DNA from: Arthrobacter sp. C9C5
GTDB taxonomy: Bacteria; Actinomycetota; Actinomycetes; Actinomycetales; Micrococcaceae
Direction of reading: 5' to 3'
Assembly: GCF_013359735.1 (NCBI RefSeq)
Contig: NZ_JABFMX010000014.1
Span: forward strand, 1 to 64,000
Length of the DNA stretch: 64,000 nt
Of the stretch, positions 1 to 12,365 are shown piece after piece. The position numbers and the translations under genes were made by a program. The stretch's first letter is position 1; the number at the start of each line of letters is the position of its first letter. The notes under the pieces are model-generated. The model had not been told where the DNA came from. It was given only the letters and a program-made list of their open reading frames with translations, and did no database searches.

Positions 1-38
1 GCAACGCCACCGAGCAGGAGAGCGCCTCCTCGCGCTAG
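1..38 (+). CDS. C-terminal tail of an upstream gene (partial)
   Basis: The third forward frame is open from the window edge to a TAG at 36-38 and gives the tail NATEQESASSR. It is followed at once by a strong terminator, which supports a real gene end. Only 11 residues are visible, so the product cannot be identified. In related genomes a tRNA-modifying enzyme (mnmA) often precedes ligA, but nothing visible here proves that. Confidence 0.5.
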   Translation, partial: NATEQESASSR

Positions 39-52
39 GCGGAACAGTTTCC

Positions 53-92
53 CGACCAGCCCGGACGCAGCCGCGTCCGGGCTGGTCGTTTT
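53..92 (+). terminator. Intrinsic terminator ahead of ligA
   Basis: A perfect 16-bp stem (53-68 with 73-88), a 4-nt loop (agcc) and a T4 run at 89-92. It lies 14 bases after the upstream stop codon and separates that gene from ligA. Confidence 0.9.
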
Positions 93-152
93 AAGGGGCT
101 GTCCTAAGGCGGCCGGGCACCGGCATGCTGCGTCGCCCGGACCCGCCCCTGA

Positions 153-3280
<3,128 letters not shown>

Positions 3281-3385
3281 CACGGCGCTTCCGAGCGGGC
3301 GCTGCCGGGCCTGCCCTGCCGCCCGGCGCCTGATAGTTCAGTCACGGAAACTGCCCGTTGGTCCCTGGCCCGGCGCGGGCACCCG

Positions 3386-3391
3386 TAACAT
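3386..3391 (+). promoter_or_regulatory. -10 element of a probable leaderless promoter
   Basis: TAACAT lies exactly six bases upstream of the GTG of the acetyltransferase gene, and no Shine-Dalgarno sequence is present. This is the geometry expected for a leaderless actinobacterial mRNA. No convincing -35 is visible. Confidence 0.5.
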
Positions 3392-3397
3392 GGACAG

Positions 3398-3901
3398 GTG
3401 CATTCGCAGATCCTCATTCGCCCCGCCGTCCCGGCCGATTACGACGCCGTCGCCCGCATCACCCGGGACGCCTACCTGGCCGCGGGCCACTTTGAGGACG
3501 CGGACCACCCGTACATGCAGGAAATCCAAAAGGTTGCCCAGCGGCACGGGAACGCGACCATCTGGGTGGCGGAGCGCGCCGGCCGGATTGTGGGTTCGGT
3601 GACGCTCGCCGTCGCGGGGGAGCCCTACGCGGACATCGCCCGGGCGGACGAGTTGGAATTCCGGATGCTCGTGGTGGATCCGGCGGTGCAGCGCAGCGGC
3701 GCCGGCAAGGCCATGGTGCAGGCCATCATCGAGCACGCCAGGTCCCTGCCGGGCATCACCGGCGTGGCACTGACCACCGGCCTGACCTGGGAGAGCGCCC
3801 ACGGCCTGTACCGGAAGACCGGTTTCCAGCGTGTCCCCGAGCGCGACTGGTTCGTCCCGGGCACGGACATCAAACTGCTCGTCTACCGCCTCGACCTCTA
3901 G
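3398..3901 (+). CDS. GNAT family N-acetyltransferase
   Basis: A 167-residue single-domain GNAT protein. It begins with the typical IRPAVPADYDAVARIT strand-helix and carries the acetyl-CoA pyrophosphate loop in VVDPAVQRSGAGKAMV (Q/RxxGxG/A), followed by a terminal strand with a LYRKTGF motif. The start is a GTG with no ribosome binding site but with TAACAT six bases upstream. The acceptor substrate is unknown. It stands alone between the phosphatase gene and an unknown gene. Confidence 0.9.
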   Translation: MHSQILIRPAVPADYDAVARITRDAYLAAGHFEDADHPYMQEIQKVAQRHGNATIWVAERAGRIVGSVTLAVAGEPYADIARADELEFRMLVVDPAVQRSGAGKAMVQAIIEHARSLPGITGVALTTGLTWESAHGLYRKTGFQRVPERDWFVPGTDIKLLVYRLDL

Positions 3902-4011
3902 AAACGACCTCTAGAACCGGCCCCTAGCTTCGGACCGTTCCGGGTAGGGTTGCAGCCAGAGCACCACCCCTAACGCACGCTGGCAACAGCACGAGTACGG
4001 CTGGAGGATCC

Positions 4012-4533
4012 ATGGCACCGCACATCCCCGACACTATCGACGAGAAGCTGCTCGGACTCTATCTGTCGGACCACCTGACCGGCGCCACCGCCGGACTGGG
4101 CAGGATCGAGCGGATGGCCAAGGACTTCACCGACACCCCGGTCCACGCCGAGCTCGCCACCCTCGCCGCGGCGATCGGCCGGGAGCGCGAACTGCTCCGC
4201 AAGCTGATCCATGAGCTGGGCATCCGCCAGCGCCCGCACCGCCAGGCCGCCGCCTGGCTGGCGGAACACGCCGGCCGGCTCAAGCTCAATGGCCGGCTGC
4301 TGAGCCGTTCGCCGATGACCCTGGTGCTGGAATCCGAACTGATGCGCGCCGCCATCCTGGCCAAGATCGGCGGCTGGCAGACGCTGGAGGAACTGGCGCC
4401 GGACCTCGGCCTCGAGCCGTCCAGATTCGCCGGCCTCAGCACCGAAGGGCAGGCGCAGATCGAAACCCTGGGCCGCGTCCACGACCACGCCCGCCGCAAC
4501 GCCTTCCGCAGGGGACGCAGCATCACCGGCTGA
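4012..4533 (+). CDS. Hypothetical helical protein
   Basis: I do not recognise this 173-residue protein. It is predicted to be almost entirely helical and has no signal peptide or membrane segment. Charged helices at about 1-60 (EKLLGLYLSDHLTGATAG), 65-80 (GRERELLRKLIHEL) and 105-125 suggest a four-helix bundle, perhaps ferritin-like, but the metal ligands of ferritins are not evident. The ATG follows an excellent ggagg element at 4002-4006. It is convergent with the CitB-like regulator only 20 bases away. Confidence 0.8.
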   Translation: MAPHIPDTIDEKLLGLYLSDHLTGATAGLGRIERMAKDFTDTPVHAELATLAAAIGRERELLRKLIHELGIRQRPHRQAAAWLAEHAGRLKLNGRLLSRSPMTLVLESELMRAAILAKIGGWQTLEELAPDLGLEPSRFAGLSTEGQAQIETLGRVHDHARRNAFRRGRSITG

Positions 4534-4553
4534 GCGGCCGGTCGAGGGAGTTC

Positions 4554-5225
4554 CTAGCGGCCGGAGTCCGCGGGCACCCCGTAGCGGTGTTCCGGTCGGC
4601 CGGTCGTGCCGTAGCGCAGCTGGATGTCGACGGCGCCGTCGTCCGCCAGCGAGGAGAGGTAGCGCTGCGCGGTGGCCCGGGAGACGCCCACCCGGGCGGC
4701 CACTTCCGCCGCCGAGTACTGTTCCCCCGGTTCCAGCGATTCCAGCACCGCCGCCTCCGTGGCGGACCGCGGCCGGGCGGAGGCCGTGACGTCACCCGGG
4801 ATGAGGGCGCGCTTGGCCCGTTCCACCGTCTCCTGCGTGAGGTTCCCCGGCTGGGCCAGGATCCGTCGGTAGCGCGCGTAGGAGCGCAATTGCTGGGAGA
4901 GCGACTCGGCCGTGAACGGCTTGAGCAGGTAACCGAGGGCGCCGCGCCGGAAAGCGACCCGGATTGACGCCGCATCCGAGGCGGCGCTGAGGATCATGGT
5001 GTCCACATCCAGTTGGTGCAGCAGGTCCAGCCCGGAGGCGTCCGGCAGGTAGACATCCAGCAGGACCAGGTCCGGGCGGAGGCTGTGGATGGACTGCAGG
5101 GCCTGGGACGCCGAACCGGCCGGCGCCAGCGCCAGGAAGCCCGCCACGGAATCCACATAGGCCGCGTGGAGCTTGGCGACATGGAAGTCGTCGTCCACGA
5201 TCAGCACCCGGAAATCGTCAGACAT
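4554..5225 (-). CDS. CitB/DcuR-type response regulator
   Basis: A cytosolic transcriptional activator of a di/tricarboxylate-sensing two-component system. It has an N-terminal receiver domain with acidic pocket DDD (residues 11-13), phospho-acceptor D57 in VLLDVYLPD and K102 in YLLKPF. The C-terminal part (about 150-215) is a winged-helix domain (YSAAEVAARVGVSRATAQRYL). The 223-residue length matches the CitB/DpiA family. The start overlaps the end of the sensor kinase gene by eight bases. It probably controls the divergent citrate symporter gene. Confidence 0.93.
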   Translation of the reverse strand: MSDDFRVLIVDDDFHVAKLHAAYVDSVAGFLALAPAGSASQALQSIHSLRPDLVLLDVYLPDASGLDLLHQLDVDTMILSAASDAASIRVAFRRGALGYLLKPFTAESLSQQLRSYARYRRILAQPGNLTQETVERAKRALIPGDVTASARPRSATEAAVLESLEPGEQYSAAEVAARVGVSRATAQRYLSSLADDGAVDIQLRYGTTGRPEHRYGVPADSGR

Positions 5226-6957
5226 CGTTGTCTCCTTCGGTCAAGTCGGCGATGGTCCCCGGGAGGGTCGCCATGAACACGGCGCCCGGGCCGCCGGGAG
5301 CTCCCCGCTCCAGCACCGTCACGTCACCCCCGCGGCGCCGGGCCAGCTGCCGGGCCAAGGCCAGCCCCAGGCCCTGCCCGGCACCGGCCCGGGCGGGTTG
5401 CCCCGAGGTGGTGAAACCCTCGGCAAAGACGTCGTCTGCGCGGTCGCCGGCACCGCCGCCGGCAGAAGTGAAACCGTCGCCGCCGCCGGGCAGGCCGTCG
5501 CCGGAGTCGCCCACGATGATGTGCAGGGTGCCGGCGGCACCGCCGTCGCCGGGTGCGTCCAGCACCTCGACTTCCACCCAGCGGTCGGCCGCGGCGCCGG
5601 CGACCGCGGCGTTCACGGCGTTGTCGATCAGGTTGCCCAGTACGGTGGTGACCTCCTGCGGCTCGATGACGTGGCCGCGGACCAGGGTTTCGGGGCCGAG
5701 CCGCAGGCTGACACCGCGCTCGTCGGCTTCCACGCCCTTGGCGCCCAGGAACGCCTGCAGATAGGGGTCCTGCAGCAACTCGGCCTGCTCCACCGGGAAC
5801 TTCAACGGCCCGGTGGCCGCCAGTCGGGCCAGGTAGTCGCGGGCCTGCTGGTGCTGCCCGATGCTCATGAAGCCGGCGATCGTGTGCAGCTGGTTGGCGA
5901 ACTCGTGGCGTTGGGCGCGCAGCGCGGTGGACATGGTGCCCACGGCATCGAGCTGGCGGGTGAGCTGCTGGAGCTCGGTCCGGTCCCGGAGCATGACCAC
6001 CCAGCCCAGATCTTCCCGGCCGTGCAGGGCCTTGCGGGCACTCGCCACCAGCACCCGGCCGCCGGCCAGGAACTCCACGGCGTCCCCTTCGGTGGCGTCC
6101 GGCCTGGTCAGGGCCTTGAGCGGGACCGGCACCGGCGCCGCCGCCCAGCTGGTTCCGGCCAGGTCCGGCTGGTCCAGCATCCGCCGGGCCGCGGCGTTGA
6201 AGACGCTGATCCGGCCGTCGGCGGAGACGCCGATCACGCCGTCGTCCACGCCCTGCAGGACCGCCACCTGGTCGTGGACCAGGGTGCTGATTTCCTCAGG
6301 TTCCAGTCCCAGGGTCAGCCGGCGGAGCCGGTGCCGCAACAGGAACGAGACGAGGACTCCGGCCAGCAGCGCACCGGCCGCGGTCAGTGCGATCGGGACG
6401 ATGTCGCGGGCGAGGCTCTGGCCGATGGTCTCGGTGGAGTAGCCCACGCTGACCTCGCCCACCACGGTGGACGAGCCCGGCGCGAAGACCGGGACCTTGG
6501 CGCCGGCCGAGGGGCCCAGGGTGCCGGTGTTCCGGGTGGTGACCTCCTTGCCGGAGAGCGCCTCGGAGGGATCGGTGCTGACCCGTTGGCCCAGGCGGTC
6601 GGCGTCGGGGTGCGCCAGCCGCAGTCCGGTCTCGTCGGTGACGACGACGAACAGCGCGCCGGTGCGCGCCCGGGCGCCCTCCGCGGCGGCCATCAGCGGG
6701 CCGGCGAGCAACTCGGCGGGCGGGGGAGTGCCGGGCCGTGCGCTGATCTGCTGCACCTCGGCCCGGACCGCCGGGTCCGACGCCACCGTGCGGGCCAGGG
6801 TCAGTGCCTGGTTCTCCGCCTCGCGGCCCAGCCGCTCGTACGTCAGCCAGGCGTGCACGGCGCTGCTGAGCAGCACCACGAGTGCCACCACCCCGAGCTG
6901 CAGCAGCAGCGTCTGGGTCGTGAACCGCAAGGGAGTGCGGCCTTTGGGGGCTCCCAC
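5218..6957 (-). CDS. CitA/DcuS-type sensor histidine kinase
   Basis: A membrane sensor for citrate or a related carboxylate, partner of the adjoining response regulator. From the chosen start it has 579 residues: TM1 (about 11-33), an extracytoplasmic PDC-type sensor domain (about 34-185), TM2 (about 187-207), a PAS domain (about 226-320), the phosphorylated His in RAQRHEFANQLH (about H351) and a GHKL ATPase domain with an N-box (NLIDNAVNAA) and glycine-rich loops. The GTG at 6957 is chosen because aaggagg lies six bases upstream. An earlier in-frame start at 7038 adds 27 residues without a ribosome site. Confidence 0.93.
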   Translation of the reverse strand: MGAPKGRTPLRFTTQTLLLQLGVVALVVLLSSAVHAWLTYERLGREAENQALTLARTVASDPAVRAEVQQISARPGTPPPAELLAGPLMAAAEGARARTGALFVVVTDETGLRLAHPDADRLGQRVSTDPSEALSGKEVTTRNTGTLGPSAGAKVPVFAPGSSTVVGEVSVGYSTETIGQSLARDIVPIALTAAGALLAGVLVSFLLRHRLRRLTLGLEPEEISTLVHDQVAVLQGVDDGVIGVSADGRISVFNAAARRMLDQPDLAGTSWAAAPVPVPLKALTRPDATEGDAVEFLAGGRVLVASARKALHGREDLGWVVMLRDRTELQQLTRQLDAVGTMSTALRAQRHEFANQLHTIAGFMSIGQHQQARDYLARLAATGPLKFPVEQAELLQDPYLQAFLGAKGVEADERGVSLRLGPETLVRGHVIEPQEVTTVLGNLIDNAVNAAVAGAAADRWVEVEVLDAPGDGGAAGTLHIIVGDSGDGLPGGGDGFTSAGGGAGDRADDVFAEGFTTSGQPARAGAGQGLGLALARQLARRRGGDVTVLERGAPGGPGAVFMATLPGTIADLTEGDNDV

Positions 6958-7000
6958 GGCGGCCCTCCTTCGGTGATCCGGTGGTTTCAACAGCTGTGAG

Positions 7001-7018
7001 CAAAATGCGCAAAATGCG
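7001..7018. promoter_or_regulatory. Tandem 9-bp repeat, candidate CitB-type binding site
   Basis: CAAAATGCG occurs twice head to tail (7001-7009 and 7010-7018) in the 179-bp divergent region between the sensor kinase and the symporter. Directly repeated AT-rich half-sites are typical for response regulator dimers. The assignment is inference from position. Confidence 0.45.
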
Positions 7019-7136
7019 TCCAACAAGCAGTATGCCAATCAATTGAGGCAAAGGCACTCCCGTGACGCACGCCACCCTAACGTCTGTAGTGCGCATCACA
7101 GCGGAGTGGTGCGGAACACAGAAGAAGGAGCCGGCC

Positions 7137-8609
7137 GTGCTGGTATTACTTGGATTCGCCATGATTGCGGTCTTCATGGTGCTGATCATGACGAAGAAGC
7201 TGACGCCGGTACTGGCGCTCATCATCGTCCCCACCGTTTTTGGACTTTTCGCCGGCGCCGGCCTGGGCATCGGCCCCATGGTGCTCGACTCGATGAAGTC
7301 GATGACGTCCACGGCCGCGCTGCTGATGTTCGCCATCATCTACTTCGGCCTGATGATCGACGTCGGGCTCTTCGACCCGCTGGTCCGGTTCATCCTGCGC
7401 AAGCTCGGCAACGACCCGGCCAAGGTGGTCCTCGGCACCGCGATCCTCGCCGCGGCGGTTTCGCTCGACGGCGACGGCTCCACCACCTTCATCCTCACCA
7501 CCGCTGCCATGCTCCCGGTCTACCTGCGGCTGAAGATGAGCCCCGTGGTCCTCACCTGCGTGGCCGGCCTGGCCAACGGCACCATGAACATCCTGCCCTG
7601 GGGCGGCCCCACCGCCCGCGCCGCCTCCGCGCTGAAGATCAGCGTCTCCGACGTCTTCGTCCCGATGGTCCCCGCGCTGGTCGCCGGCCTCGTCATCGTG
7701 TTTGTCTTCGCCTGGCTGCTGGGCCTGCAGGAACGCAACCGGCTGCGCACCGTGGCCCCGGAGATCTGGGCCGAGGGCGTTGAGTTCGACGGCGGAGCCG
7801 GCGCTGCTGCAGCCGGCGGCACCGGCCGCTTCGGCTTCGGCTTCGGACGCAAGGTGACCGGCCGCACTGGCGGCGGGAGCGCCGCCGGCGGAGGGTCCGC
7901 CGTCGCCGTGCTGGAGCGCACCGAAGACCTCGTCGACGAGCACGATTCCGCCATGGCGGACACCGCGCTGGATCCCAACCGCAAGACCCTGCGTCCCAAG
8001 CTGTTCTGGTTCAACCTCGGCCTGACGGTCGCAGTCATGGTGACGCTCGTCGCCAACATCATTCCGCTCCCGTTCGTCTTCATGGTGGGCGCCGCCATCG
8101 CCCTGCTGGTCAACTTCCCCAAGGTCAAGGACCAGAGCGCCCAGCTGATCGCCCACGCACCCTCGATCGTCGCCGTCGTCAGCATGGTCATGGCCGCCGC
8201 GGTCCTGACCGGTGTCCTCAACGGCACCGGCATGGTCAAGGCCATGTCCGAATGGCTCGTCCAGATCATCCCGGCCGACATGGGCCCGTTCATGGCCGTC
8301 ATCACCGGCGTCCTGAGCATCCCGATGACGTTCTTCATGAGCAACGACGCCTTCTACTTCGGCGTCCTGCCGGTCCTCAGCGAAACCGCAGCCCACTACG
8401 GCGTCGGAGCCGCGGACATGGCCCGCGCCTCGATCACCGGCCAGCCCTTCCACCTGCAGAGCCCGCTGGTGCCGGCCATCCTGCTCCTGGTCTCCCTGGC
8501 CAAGGTGGACCTGGGCGACCACCACAAGAAGGTCCTCTGGCGCACCGCCGTCATCTCCCTGGTCATGCTGGGAGTAGGAGTCCTCACCGGAGCCATCGGC
8601 ATCGGCTAA
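7137..8609 (+). CDS. CitMHS family citrate-metal ion/H+ symporter
   Basis: An inner-membrane transporter importing citrate complexed with a divalent cation (Mg2+ or Ca2+ types exist). The 490 residues form about 12 membrane segments in two halves joined by a hydrophilic loop (about 195-275) rich in Gly and Ala. Recognisable family stretches are VSLDGDGSTTFILTTAAMLP and FFMSNDAFYFGVLPVL. GTG 7137 is chosen because aaggag ends six bases before it; the longer reading from 7062 lacks a ribosome site. It is divergent from the CitAB-type genes, the usual arrangement for carboxylate-induced uptake. Confidence 0.93.
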   Translation: MLVLLGFAMIAVFMVLIMTKKLTPVLALIIVPTVFGLFAGAGLGIGPMVLDSMKSMTSTAALLMFAIIYFGLMIDVGLFDPLVRFILRKLGNDPAKVVLGTAILAAAVSLDGDGSTTFILTTAAMLPVYLRLKMSPVVLTCVAGLANGTMNILPWGGPTARAASALKISVSDVFVPMVPALVAGLVIVFVFAWLLGLQERNRLRTVAPEIWAEGVEFDGGAGAAAAGGTGRFGFGFGRKVTGRTGGGSAAGGGSAVAVLERTEDLVDEHDSAMADTALDPNRKTLRPKLFWFNLGLTVAVMVTLVANIIPLPFVFMVGAAIALLVNFPKVKDQSAQLIAHAPSIVAVVSMVMAAAVLTGVLNGTGMVKAMSEWLVQIIPADMGPFMAVITGVLSIPMTFFMSNDAFYFGVLPVLSETAAHYGVGAADMARASITGQPFHLQSPLVPAILLLVSLAKVDLGDHHKKVLWRTAVISLVMLGVGVLTGAIGIG

Positions 8610-8722
8610 CCCCGGGCCGGCAGGACACGGACATTCTCCGCGTGCTCGCTCGTTCCTCGCTTAGACGCACGCTTCCGAATCCCCGTGCCCTGCCGTCGCC
8701 ACCGGCAGCCTCGGTGAACCCG

Positions 8723-8763
8723 CGAGACTGTCGAGTCCGAGTTTTCCGGACTCGACAGTCTCG
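8723..8763. terminator. Perfect 17-bp hairpin downstream of the citrate symporter
   Basis: Arms 8723-8739 and 8747-8763 are perfectly complementary around a 7-nt loop (agttttc), followed by tttgg. It probably ends the symporter transcript, although it sits 114 bases after the stop. Confidence 0.6.
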
Positions 8764-8945
8764 TTTGGTGAGAGGGGCACGACGGCGACGGGACGGACAT
8801 CCTGCCGGCTGCGTCTAAGCGAGGGCCCACGCCGTCAGGGTTCCCTGCCCGAGCTTGCGAGGGGAGGGGGACGGTGGGGAGGACGAGCGAGCAGCCAAAG
8901 GATCGTCCGGCCTGGCGCCGGACAGTAACAACACGCAGGGACACG

Positions 8946-8951
8946 TAGACT
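8946..8951 (+). promoter_or_regulatory. -10 element of the gatCAB promoter
   Basis: TAGACT, a good match to the actinobacterial TANNNT, lies 36 bases upstream of the gatC ATG, leaving a short leader with an aggggag ribosome site at 8976-8982. The same hexamer precedes metY. Confidence 0.5.
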
Positions 8952-8987
8952 GGGACGGAAAATAATCCGAACTTGCAGGGGAGATCC

Positions 8988-9284
8988 ATGGCTGCGATCA
9001 ACCGCGACGACGTCGCGCATCTCGCGCGTCTCGCGCACATCGAGATGAGTGCTGAAGAGCTGGACAGGATGGCCGGCGAACTCGCCGTCATCGTCGATTC
9101 GGTTAAGTCCGTCAGTGAAGCCGCCGGTGATGACGTCCCGGCCACGTCCCACCCGATCCCGCTGACCAACGTGTTCCGCGAGGACGTTGTGGGCCACACC
9201 TTCACGGCCGAGCAGGCACTTTCCGGAGCCCCCGACGCGTATGAGGGCCGCTTCAAGGTCCCGGCAATCCTGGATGAGGACTAA
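8988..9284 (+). CDS. gatC: Aspartyl/glutamyl-tRNA amidotransferase subunit C
   Basis: The small subunit of GatCAB, which converts Glu-tRNA(Gln) and Asp-tRNA(Asn) to the cognate amide forms. GatC wraps around the GatA-GatB interface. The 98 residues show the typical [20 protein letters not shown] start and the late MREDVV-type motif (here [11 protein letters not shown]). ATG 8988 is preferred over an upstream in-frame start because it follows aggggag at correct spacing. gatA begins four bases after the stop. Confidence 0.96.
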   Translation: MAAINRDDVAHLARLAHIEMSAEELDRMAGELAVIVDSVKSVSEAAGDDVPATSHPIPLTNVFREDVVGHTFTAEQALSGAPDAYEGRFKVPAILDED

Positions 9285-9288
9285 GACC

Positions 9289-10857
9289 ATGACTGAAACC
9301 ACCCCCGAGCTGTTCCGCCTCTCCGCGGCCGCGCTCGCCGAGAAGCTCGCCGCGCGCGAGGTCACCGCCGTCGAGGTCACCCAGGCGCACCTGGACCGGA
9401 TCGCCGCCGTCGACGGCAAGGTCCACGCCTTCCTGCACGTCAACGCCGAAGAAGCCCTCGCCGTCGCCGCCGAGGTGGACGCGATCCGCGCCGCCGGCGG
9501 CGCCGCTGCCGAAGAGTTGCACGTGCTCGCCGGCGTCCCGATCGCGGTCAAGGACCTGATCGTCACGATCGGCCAGCCCACCACCGCCGGCTCCAAGATC
9601 CTCGAAGGCTGGCACAGCCCGTACGACGCCACCGTGGTGGAGCGCCTCCGCGCCGCCAAGATGCCGATTCTGGGCAAGACCAACCTGGACGAGTTCGCCA
9701 TGGGCTCCTCCACCGAGCACTCCGCGTTCGGCCCCACCCACAACCCCTGGGACCTGGACCGCATCCCGGGCGGCTCCGGCGGCGGTTCTGCTGCCGCCGT
9801 CGCTGCCTTCGAAGCCCCGCTCGCGCTCGGCACGGACACCGGCGGGTCCATCCGCCAGCCCGGCGCCGTCACCGGCACCGTCGGCGTGAAGCCCACCTAT
9901 GGCGGCGTCTCCCGCTACGGCGCCATCGCGATGGCCTCCTCGCTGGACCAGATCGGCCCGGTCTCCCGCACCGTGCTGGACTCGGCCCTGCTGCACCAGG
10001 TGATCGGCGGCCACGACCCGCGCGACTCCACCTCACTGCCGGACCCGCTGGAGGACCTCGTGGCCGCGGCCCGGACCGGCAACGTCGAGGGCATGAAGAT
10101 CGGCATCATCAAGGAGCTCCACGGCGAGGGTTACCAGGCCGGCGTCGAGAACCGCTTCAACGAGGCTCTGGAGCTGCTCAAGGGCGCCGGCGCCGAGATC
10201 GTCGAGGTCTCCTGCCCCAACTTCAAGTACGCCCTGGGCGCCTACTACCTGATCATGCCCTCCGAAGCCTCCTCCAACCTGGCCAAGTTCGACGGCGTCC
10301 GGTTCGGCCTGCGGGTGCTGCCCGAAGAGGGCCCGCTCACGATCGAGCGCGTCATGGGAGCCACCCGCGCGGCCGGCTTCGGCGACGAGGTCAAGCGCCG
10401 CATCATCCTGGGCACCTACGCGCTCAGCGCCGGCTACTACGACGCCTACTACGGCTCGGCCCAGAAGGTGCGCACCCTGATCCAGCGCGACTTCGACGCC
10501 GCGTTCGCCCAGGCCGACGTGCTGATCTCCCCGACGGCGCCGACCACGGCATTCAAGCTCGGCGAGAAGCTGAACGACCCGCTCGCGATGTACCTCAACG
10601 ACGTCGCCACGATCCCGGCCAACATGGCGGGCGTACCGGGTCTGTCCCTGCCGGGCGGCCTCGCCGACGAGGACGGACTGCCGGTGGGCGTCCAGCTGCT
10701 CGCCCCGGCGCGCCAGGACGCTCGGCTGTACCGTGTCGGTGCCGTGCTCGAGTCGCTGCTCGAGGCGCAGTGGGGCGGCCCGCTGCTGGACAAGGCTCCT
10801 TCTTTGACGGCCCCTTCCCTTAACGACACCGTCGCGAGCCACGGAGGTTCACACTAA
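9289..10857 (+). CDS. gatA: Aspartyl/glutamyl-tRNA amidotransferase subunit A
   Basis: The glutaminase subunit of GatCAB: it releases ammonia from glutamine and channels it to GatB. It is an amidase-signature enzyme with the Ser-cisSer-Lys triad visible: K88 in PIAVKDL, S163 in GGSGGGS and S187 in TDTGGSIRQ. The 522-residue length is normal. ATG 9289 is chosen, four bases after the gatC stop, where GatA homologues begin. The stop overlaps the gatB start by one base. Confidence 0.97.
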   Translation: MTETTPELFRLSAAALAEKLAAREVTAVEVTQAHLDRIAAVDGKVHAFLHVNAEEALAVAAEVDAIRAAGGAAAEELHVLAGVPIAVKDLIVTIGQPTTAGSKILEGWHSPYDATVVERLRAAKMPILGKTNLDEFAMGSSTEHSAFGPTHNPWDLDRIPGGSGGGSAAAVAAFEAPLALGTDTGGSIRQPGAVTGTVGVKPTYGGVSRYGAIAMASSLDQIGPVSRTVLDSALLHQVIGGHDPRDSTSLPDPLEDLVAAARTGNVEGMKIGIIKELHGEGYQAGVENRFNEALELLKGAGAEIVEVSCPNFKYALGAYYLIMPSEASSNLAKFDGVRFGLRVLPEEGPLTIERVMGATRAAGFGDEVKRRIILGTYALSAGYYDAYYGSAQKVRTLIQRDFDAAFAQADVLISPTAPTTAFKLGEKLNDPLAMYLNDVATIPANMAGVPGLSLPGGLADEDGLPVGVQLLAPARQDARLYRVGAVLESLLEAQWGGPLLDKAPSLTAPSLNDTVASHGGSH

Positions 10858-12362
10858 TGACTGACGCAACCCTCAGCTTCGAAGAGGCGATGGAGAAGTA
10901 CGATCCCGTCCTGGGCTTCGAGGTCCACGTGGAGCTCAACACCAAGACCAAGATGTTCTCCTCCGCGCCGAACGTCTTCGGTGACGAGCCGAACACCAAC
11001 GTCAACGAGGTGGACCTTGGCATGCCCGGCGTGCTGCCCGTGGTGAACAAGACCGCGATCGAATCCTCGATCAAGATCGGCCTGGCGCTGAACTGCAAGA
11101 TCGCGGAGACCTGCCGCTTCGCCCGGAAGAACTACTTTTACCCGGACACTCCGAAGAACTTCCAGACGTCCCAGTACGACGAGCCGATCGCGTACGACGG
11201 CTACCTGGACATCGAGCTCTCCGACGGCACCGTGTTCCGGGTCGAGATCGAACGCGCCCACATGGAGGAGGACGCCGGAAAGCTCACCCACATGGGCGGC
11301 GCCGCCGGCCGCATCCAGGGTGCGGACTACTCGCTCGTGGACTACAACCGCTCCGGCGTGCCGCTGGTCGAGATCGTCACCAAGCCGATCGAGGGCGCGG
11401 GCAGCCGTGCCCCCGAGCTTGCCAAGGCGTACGTCGCCGCGGTCCGCGAGATCGTCAAGAACCTCGGCGTCTCGGACGCCAAGATGGAACGCGGCAACGT
11501 CCGCTGCGACGCGAACGTCTCGCTCCGCCCGCACGGCCGCGAACGTTTCGGCATCCGTTCCGAGACCAAGAACGTCAACTCGCTGCGCGCCGTCGAACAC
11601 GCCGTCCGTTACGAGATCCAGCGGCACGCCGCCGTGCTGGAGTCCGGCCAGCCGGTCATCCAGGAGACCCGGCACTGGCACGAGGACACCCGCTCCACCA
11701 CCTCGGGCCGGCCGAAGTCCGACGCCGACGACTACCGCTACTTCCCGGAACCGGACCTGGTGCCGATCGTCGCATCGCGCGAGTGGGTCGAGGAGCTCCG
11801 GGCCACGCTGCCCGAGCCGCCGGCCGCCCGCCGCAAGCGCCTGCAGGCCGACTGGGGCTACTCCGACCTGGAGTTCCGCGACGTCGTCAACGCCGGCGTG
11901 ATGGATGAGATCGAGGAGACCATCGCCGCCGGCGCCACCGCCACGGTGGCTCGCAAGTGGTGGATGGGCGAGATCGTCGGACGCGCCAAGAACGCCGACG
12001 TCGACCCCGGCCAGCTCGGCGTCGCCCCGGCCACCATCGTGGAACTGAACCAGATGGTCGAGGACGGCAAGATCAACAACAAGATGGCTTCCGAGGTCCT
12101 GGACGGCGTCCTCGCCGGCGAGGGCACCCCGGCGGAAATCGTCGAGAAGCGCGGCCTCGCCGTAGTCTCCGACGACGGCCCGCTGCTCGAAGCCATCGAC
12201 GCGGTCCTCGCCGCGCAGCCCGGCGTCGCGGACAAGATCCGCGCCGGCAAGCTCCAGGCGATCGGCGCGATCGTCGGCGGCGTTATGAAGGCCACCCGCG
12301 GGCAGGCCGACGCCGGCCGCGTCAAGGAGCTGATCCTGGAGCGCCTCGGCGTCGAAGGCTAG
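10857..12362 (+). CDS. gatB: Aspartyl/glutamyl-tRNA amidotransferase subunit B
   Basis: The kinase/transamidation subunit, which phosphorylates the misacylated Glu or Asp and transfers ammonia to it. The 501 residues contain the GatB signature near the N-terminus (GFEVHVELNTKTKMF), the DYNRSGVPLVEIVT motif, and a C-terminal YqeY-like tail domain (about 355-500) that contacts tRNA. The start is coupled to the gatA stop (TAATGA). The gene ends four bases before the convergent LysR gene. Confidence 0.97.
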   Translation: MTDATLSFEEAMEKYDPVLGFEVHVELNTKTKMFSSAPNVFGDEPNTNVNEVDLGMPGVLPVVNKTAIESSIKIGLALNCKIAETCRFARKNYFYPDTPKNFQTSQYDEPIAYDGYLDIELSDGTVFRVEIERAHMEEDAGKLTHMGGAAGRIQGADYSLVDYNRSGVPLVEIVTKPIEGAGSRAPELAKAYVAAVREIVKNLGVSDAKMERGNVRCDANVSLRPHGRERFGIRSETKNVNSLRAVEHAVRYEIQRHAAVLESGQPVIQETRHWHEDTRSTTSGRPKSDADDYRYFPEPDLVPIVASREWVEELRATLPEPPAARRKRLQADWGYSDLEFRDVVNAGVMDEIEETIAAGATATVARKWWMGEIVGRAKNADVDPGQLGVAPATIVELNQMVEDGKINNKMASEVLDGVLAGEGTPAEIVEKRGLAVVSDDGPLLEAIDAVLAAQPGVADKIRAGKLQAIGAIVGGVMKATRGQADAGRVKELILERLGVEG

Positions 12363-12365
12363 CCC

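Larger units (their letters stand above)
8610..8987. repeat. Palindrome-rich spacer before gatC
   Basis: No coding potential is evident. Besides the central 17-bp hairpin (8723-8763), there are dispersed complementary arms: gccggcagg at about 8616-8624 with cctgccggc at about 8801-8809; cctcgcttagacgc at 8655-8668 with gcgtctaagcgagg at 8811-8824; and tgctcgctcgttcctc at 8643-8658 with gaggacgagcgagca at 8880-8894. A further small hairpin (gtccggc / gccggac) is at about 8909-8928. Some arms would cross, not nest, when paired. It may be a degenerate intergenic repeat element. Confidence 0.55.

Noticed and set aside
5173-6999. Plus-strand frame of 608 codons opposite the sensor kinase
   Set aside because: Shadow frame in high-GC DNA; the minus strand has the receiver, PAS, histidine and ATPase motifs.
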